Source of the DNA: Chitinispirillaceae bacterium
GTDB lineage: Bacteria > Fibrobacterota > Chitinivibrionia > Chitinivibrionales > Chitinispirillaceae
Assembly (NCBI GenBank): GCA_016926315.1
Contig: JAFGOU010000232.1
Coordinates: 1-9,100 of the forward strand
DNA: 9,100 bases
Reading direction: 5' to 3'
Shown: piece after piece, positions 6,189 to 9,100 of the stretch
Numbering within the stretch: the stretch's first letter is position 1
Layout: every line of letters starts with the position of its first letter
The notes under the pieces: generated by a model
What the model was told of the DNA's origin: nothing
Seen by the model: the letters and a program-made list of their open reading frames with translations, nothing else
The model's database searches: none
Position numbers and translations under genes: made by a program

Positions 6189-7157
6189 CTATTGCAAGGT
6201 AATTTGCCGTATTTTTGCCAGTGCCGCGCCCTGACGCGCTGCATTCGATACCGCTGCCTGCTGAATACCAAGAAATCGACCGATTTCCATGGTCGAATAT
6301 TCAAGCATTCTCGCTCGATAACAAAAAATCTTTCGCGCCAGTGCCTGCGGTGTTCTTTTCGATATCGCCTTTATCAATCCCGCATCGAGTCCTGTTTTTC
6401 GCGCGATTTCATTCAACACGTCATCTAAAGAAAGACCTTCCCGCTGGTGCCGTGCCACAGTCAACCGGATCTGCGCATCCTTTTCAATCACCGCCTTTTG
6501 AAAGGCCGCATCGCCAATCACCCAGAGTCCGGAAGTATTCCTATCCCGTTTCCCGGCATTGTTCGCCCGGATCATTCGTAGTATTGCATCGTCGCCTTTC
6601 TCGGATACTCCGGCAGCAATGAACTCCCGATACCTTTTCCGTGCCACGTCTATCCGCTTGCCAAACCGCCGCACTACCTGTTGTATCTCCTGAAAACCAT
6701 TGCCATCATTCTCCATGATCGATCGGTGGCCGCTCCACGGATATCGATCCAACTGGTCCATGGTTTTGCATACCCCGGCCCGGATCGGATTCAAATGTAT
6801 ATACCGGATAAGGCGCTCAAGATAATTCTGCTCCTGGGTGGCGATGGATTTAAAACGATCGGAAAAGAGCGGGCCGCGGCGATGATACTTTTTGTTATAG
6901 TAATGCGCATAATCACCATTAAGCGGCTTCATCACTTTCCATAATGGCTGCCCGGTTGTCCGTATCAGCAGGTGGACATGGGTGTCCATGAACACCCAAG
7001 CGTAACAGATAAAGCCGGTCTCCTTGATCCGTCGCGTTAAGCAGAGTAAATAATACGCCCGGTCAGCGTCGTCTTTGAACAAAACCATATCATTGAAGGT
7101 CCGGGCCATGATATGATGGGTAAGACCGGCATGATCGATTCGTGCTTTTCGGGGCAT
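6189..7157 (-). CDS. REP-associated tyrosine transposase (RAYT, Y1/IS200-like HUH family)
   Basis: This 322-aa protein cuts and rejoins single-stranded DNA at REP-type hairpins, by family knowledge. The start MPRKARIDHAGLTHHIMAR is the typical Y1_Tnp opening, so ATG 7157 is secure. The HUH metal-binding motif is H60-V-H62 (MDTHVHLLIR). The likely catalytic tyrosine is Y119 in RYIHLNPIRAG, which aligns with Tyr115 of E. coli TnpA-REP. YPWSGHRSIM follows, as usual for the family. Residues about 225-320 form a DnaA-C/Trp-repressor-like helical domain (LNEIARKTGLDAGLIK, MEIGRFLGIQQAAVSNAARQG), so this is a long-form RAYT. All key residues are intact. No Shine-Dalgarno is visible, and -10-like sequences (TATTAT, TATAGT; 7164-7172) sit within about 15 nt of the ATG, suggesting a very short leader or leaderless transcript. 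It is transcribed divergently from the ABM gene. Confidence 0.94.
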   Translation of the reverse strand: MPRKARIDHAGLTHHIMARTFNDMVLFKDDADRAYYLLCLTRRIKETGFICYAWVFMDTHVHLLIRTTGQPLWKVMKPLNGDYAHYYNKKYHRRGPLFSDRFKSIATQEQNYLERLIRYIHLNPIRAGVCKTMDQLDRYPWSGHRSIMENDGNGFQEIQQVVRRFGKRIDVARKRYREFIAAGVSEKGDDAILRMIRANNAGKRDRNTSGLWVIGDAAFQKAVIEKDAQIRLTVARHQREGLSLDDVLNEIARKTGLDAGLIKAISKRTPQALARKIFCYRARMLEYSTMEIGRFLGIQQAAVSNAARQGAALAKIRQITLQ

Positions 7158-7172
7158 GGCAGAACTATAATA

Positions 7173-7192
7173 TAATGTTTGACACCGTCCCT
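7173..7192 (-). repeat. Right inverted repeat of the RAYT cassette
   Basis: The minus strand reads AGGGACGGTGTCAAACATTA, the partner of the left repeat. Read on the plus strand the same bases contain TTGACA, used here as the -35 of the ABM/alcohol dehydrogenase operon. Confidence 0.6.
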
Positions 7193-7208
7193 ATGACGAT
7201 ACTATCTT
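7179..7208 (+). promoter_or_regulatory. Predicted promoter of the ABM/alcohol dehydrogenase operon
   Basis: A perfect -35 TTGACA (7179-7184) is followed after 18 nt by TATCTT (7203-7208), 4/6 to the -10 consensus. The start would fall near 7215, about 20 nt before the ATG at 7235. The -35 lies inside the right inverted repeat of the RAYT cassette. Confidence 0.48.
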
Positions 7209-7234
7209 TTCCTCTTCATCCACAGGAGGCAACG

Positions 7235-7525
7235 ATGATCGTTACCACGGTGCTGGTCAAGGTGGTGTCAGACCACGTCGATGATTTCATCAAGGCAACA
7301 ATCGCCAATCACGAATGTTCGGTCAGGGAACCGGGCAACCTGCGCTTTGACGTGCTCCGCAACGCGGAGGACCCGACCTCCTTCATGCTCTACGAGGCAT
7401 ACGATTCAAGCGAGTCCGCGGCAGCCCATAAACAGACCGTTCATTATGCGGTCTGGCGTGATACGGTCGCGCCATGGATGGCGGAGCCGAGAATAGGAAT
7501 CCCGTACCAGGGGATCAGGCCATGA
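7235..7525 (+). CDS. LsrG-like antibiotic-biosynthesis-monooxygenase (ABM) domain protein
   Basis: The 96-aa product is a one-domain ferredoxin-fold ABM protein, likely a cytoplasmic dimer. The sequence NHECSVREPGNLRFDVLRNAEDPTSF followed by LYEAYDSSESAAAHKQTVHY closely follows LsrG and YgiN-type proteins. His26, His65 and His70 lie in the conserved active-site segments. LsrG isomerises the phosphorylated autoinducer-2 product; relatives oxidise quinols. No other lsr gene is visible, so the substrate cannot be assigned and I give no symbol. ATG 7235 is chosen for the strong AGGAGG 5 nt upstream and the family start MIVTTVLVKV; in-frame ATGs further upstream lie in the promoter. Its stop overlaps the alcohol dehydrogenase start as ATGA, so the two proteins probably act on related small carbonyl or quinone compounds. 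Confidence 0.9.
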   Translation: MIVTTVLVKVVSDHVDDFIKATIANHECSVREPGNLRFDVLRNAEDPTSFMLYEAYDSSESAAAHKQTVHYAVWRDTVAPWMAEPRIGIPYQGIRP

Positions 7526-8703
7526 CCACGGGAAATCCGTTTACCCTTGCCCGGACGCCAAAAATCGTCTTTGGCGCTGGAGCAATCCGGAACATCGGCG
7601 GACTCGCCGCCCCCTTCGGTCATCATCTGCTGGTCGTGCAGAGCCGAAGCATCGCGCATAACCAGGAGACCGTCGGCCGGATCATCCTTTCCCTCGAAAA
7701 CGCAAACATCCGGTTTTTGCAGGTGACCGTTTCCGGCGAGCCGTCGCCCGATCTTGTCGATGCGGTGGTCAGGGATCACGCGGGAGGAAAATTCGACGCG
7801 GTGATCGCGGTCGGCGGCGGCAGTGCGATCGATGCGGGAAAAGCGATCTCGGCCATGCTCCCCCTGGGCGGGAGCGTAACCGTTTATCTCGAAGAGATCG
7901 GCACGAAACAGCATCCCGGCTGTAAAGTACCCTTTGTCGCGGTGCCGACCACGGCAGGCACCGGCAGCGAAGCGAGCGCAAACTCGGTGTTAAGCAGAAC
8001 CGGACCGGGCGGTTACAAAAAATCGCTCCGGCACGAGAACCTCGTTCCCGACATCGCACTTGTCGATCCCGACCTCACCCTCTCCTGTCCGCCGTCCATT
8101 ACCGCGGCCTGCGGCATGGACGCGCTCACCCAGCTTATCGAGGCGTACGTATCGCCCAGGGCCACGCCATTTACCGATGCGCTTATCGAACGCGCGCTCC
8201 CCGGCGTGCCGGTGTTCCTGGCAAGAGCGTTTGAAAACGGAGCGGACGACACCGAGGCCCGCGCAGGCATGGCCTGGGCTGCGCTGGTATCCGGCATTGC
8301 GCTCGCTAACGCGGGACTCGGAGTGGTGCACGGCATGGCGTCGCCCCTGGGCGCTTTTTTTCCGGTTCCGCACGGCGTGATATGCGGGACCCTCCTGCTA
8401 CCCTCCATCCGGATCACGATTCGCGAGCTTGAGCGCAGCATTCCCACGCACCCGGCGCTTAAAAAATACTCCGCGGCCGGACGTCTCCTTTCACCGGGCG
8501 CGAAGTCCTCGACCGCCGCGGGCTGCGCGGCGCTCATCTCATCGCTCGAATCGTTGGTCGAACGGCTGCAAATCCCCCGCCTTTCCGCATTCGGCATTGC
8601 AGAAAACGATGTCGCCGGAATCGTTGAAGCCGCGGGCAACAGGAACCACCCGGTGCAATTGTCGAAAGAGCTGATGACGGAAATGGTCATGTCTCGCCTT
8701 TAA
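7522..8703 (+). CDS. Iron-containing (group III) alcohol dehydrogenase
   Basis: The 393-aa cytoplasmic NAD(P)-dependent oxidoreductase should interconvert an alcohol and an aldehyde or ketone. It is full length for the family. Motifs are the dinucleotide-binding GGGSAIDAGKA (98-108), PTTAGTGSE (142-150), and the metal site D200, H270 (VVHGMASPLGAFF) and H284 (PHG). The fourth ligand, His in FucO (MDALTH), is Gln204 here (MDALTQ). I believe this occurs in a natural subfamily, so the enzyme need not be dead, but the preferred metal may differ. Ser41 occupies the position of FucO Asp39, which excludes NADP, so NADP(H) use is plausible. ATG 7522 has AGGGGA 8 nt upstream and overlaps the ABM stop. 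The substrate is unknown. Confidence 0.94.
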   Translation: MTTGNPFTLARTPKIVFGAGAIRNIGGLAAPFGHHLLVVQSRSIAHNQETVGRIILSLENANIRFLQVTVSGEPSPDLVDAVVRDHAGGKFDAVIAVGGGSAIDAGKAISAMLPLGGSVTVYLEEIGTKQHPGCKVPFVAVPTTAGTGSEASANSVLSRTGPGGYKKSLRHENLVPDIALVDPDLTLSCPPSITAACGMDALTQLIEAYVSPRATPFTDALIERALPGVPVFLARAFENGADDTEARAGMAWAALVSGIALANAGLGVVHGMASPLGAFFPVPHGVICGTLLLPSIRITIRELERSIPTHPALKKYSAAGRLLSPGAKSSTAAGCAALISSLESLVERLQIPRLSAFGIAENDVAGIVEAAGNRNHPVQLSKELMTEMVMSRL

Positions 8704-8770
8704 AAGACAGCCGGAACTATTTTTATTGCATGATCACGAACCACCTTCTAACCCATGGGGTTGCATGCCA

Positions 8771-9100
8771 ATGAAACGTCTGTTCCTGTCCGCCTGTACC
8801 CTCGCCTTACTGGCGACAGGCGTCGTTACCGCGGAGATCAAGGTCCCGGTCTCCTACGATACGCTTAAAAACGGCCTGCGGATAATCGTGGTACCCGACA
8901 CCAACGTGGCCGTGGTCTCCTGCCGGCTCTACTACTTTGTCGGATCGATGTATGAATCCTCGGGATATACCGGCCTTTCCCATATGTACGAACACATGAT
9001 GTTCAAAGGTACGAAAAAGCTCGGCACGACGGATTACAACAAGGAAATCCCGTTTATGAAGGCGATCGATTCGCTCGACCGCCTGATCTCCAGGCACGGG
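8771..9100 (+). CDS. Exported M16 (insulinase-like) zinc peptidase, N-terminal part
   Basis: The first 110 residues are visible and the gene continues past the window end. A Sec signal (MKRLFLSACTLALLATGVVTA) with cleavage likely before Glu22 indicates a periplasmic or outer-membrane-facing protein. YDTLKNGLRIIVVPD and the inverted zinc motif H71-M-Y-E74-H75 (TGLSHMYEHMMFKGT) identify peptidase family M16. The distal Glu ligand lies beyond the window. ATG 8771 is chosen for the signal peptide, with GGGG 10 nt upstream; ATG 8765, in frame and 4 nt from the same run, adds only Met-Pro. The 67-nt gap after the alcohol dehydrogenase contains no clear terminator, so read-through is possible. Such enzymes degrade peptides or process exported proteins. 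M16 genes often come in pairs, which cannot be checked here. Confidence 0.93.
   Translation, partial: MKRLFLSACTLALLATGVVTAEIKVPVSYDTLKNGLRIIVVPDTNVAVVSCRLYYFVGSMYESSGYTGLSHMYEHMMFKGTKKLGTTDYNKEIPFMKAIDSLDRLISRHG

Larger units (their letters stand above)
6155..7192. mobile_element. RAYT cassette bounded by inverted repeats
   Basis: The RAYT gene occupies nearly all of this 1,038-bp unit. Imperfect inverted repeats lie at both ends, each separated from the gene by exactly 15 nt (6174-6188 and 7158-7172). No target-site duplication is visible, as expected for single-strand HUH transposition. Boundaries are inferred from the repeats alone. RAYT genes are usually single-copy and not autonomously mobile in the manner of an insertion sequence, so this may be a resident gene with its recognition sites. 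Confidence 0.55.

Noticed and set aside
8013..8690. 225-codon minus-strand ORF
   Set aside because: It is antisense to the iron-containing alcohol dehydrogenase, and its Ser/Ala/Arg-rich translation has no pattern. The minus-strand ORF at 8807-9097 is likewise antisense to the M16 peptidase.
1..9100. CRISPR array, tRNA or rRNA genes, prophage or toxin-antitoxin genes
   Set aside because: No regularly spaced repeats, cloverleaf-like segments or recognisable proteins of these kinds were found on either strand.

Overview
The window looks like a moderately GC-rich, Gram-negative-type bacterial chromosome, probably Fibrobacterota or a relative. The main pointer is the regulator at 2392-3231, a member of TIGR02147 (Fsuc_second), a family first defined from Fibrobacter succinogenes paralogues. 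Its partner is a large exported DUF2341/LamG protein. TIGR02147 also occurs in Bdellovibrionota and Myxococcota, so the phylum is an inference. No rRNA, tRNA, CRISPR array or phage gene was seen.

Left part (1-4320), all on the minus strand. Read in the direction of transcription, an omega-amidase-type nitrilase (3394-4200) is followed by a 162-nt gap. The gap holds a perfect TGTTCAC/GTGAACA dyad and an AT-rich promoter-like stretch. Next comes the TIGR02147 regulator, whose end overlaps the start of a 724-aa exported protein (two diverged copies of a ~170-residue beta module, then DUF2341, then LamG). A possible 39-aa secreted peptide and the first codons of another gene follow. The regulator and exported protein look like a translationally coupled sensing/adhesion module.

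Middle part (4320-7200). An AT-richer gene encodes an Asp-box beta-propeller fused to a C-terminal segment that resembles a small outer-membrane barrel. It has a strong predicted promoter and a long leader with a bulged, REP-like hairpin. Immediately upstream lies a REP-associated tyrosine transposase (RAYT) gene. It sits exactly between two ~20-bp imperfect inverted repeats, each 15 nt from the gene, forming a compact 1,038-bp cassette. The lower GC, the transposase and the hairpin suggest an acquired or mobile-element-shaped segment.

Right part (7200-9100), plus strand. A TTGACA promoter element overlapping the right end of the cassette probably drives a two-gene operon: an LsrG-like antibiotic-biosynthesis-monooxygenase (ABM) protein and, overlapping it by ATGA, an iron-containing alcohol dehydrogenase with Gln in place of one metal-ligand His. 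After 61-67 nt, an exported M16 zinc protease starts and runs off the end of the window.

The strongest candidates for something undescribed are the regulator/exported-protein module with its putative operator, and the RAYT cassette whose ends appear to supply a promoter to one neighbour and whose hairpin sits in the leader of the other.
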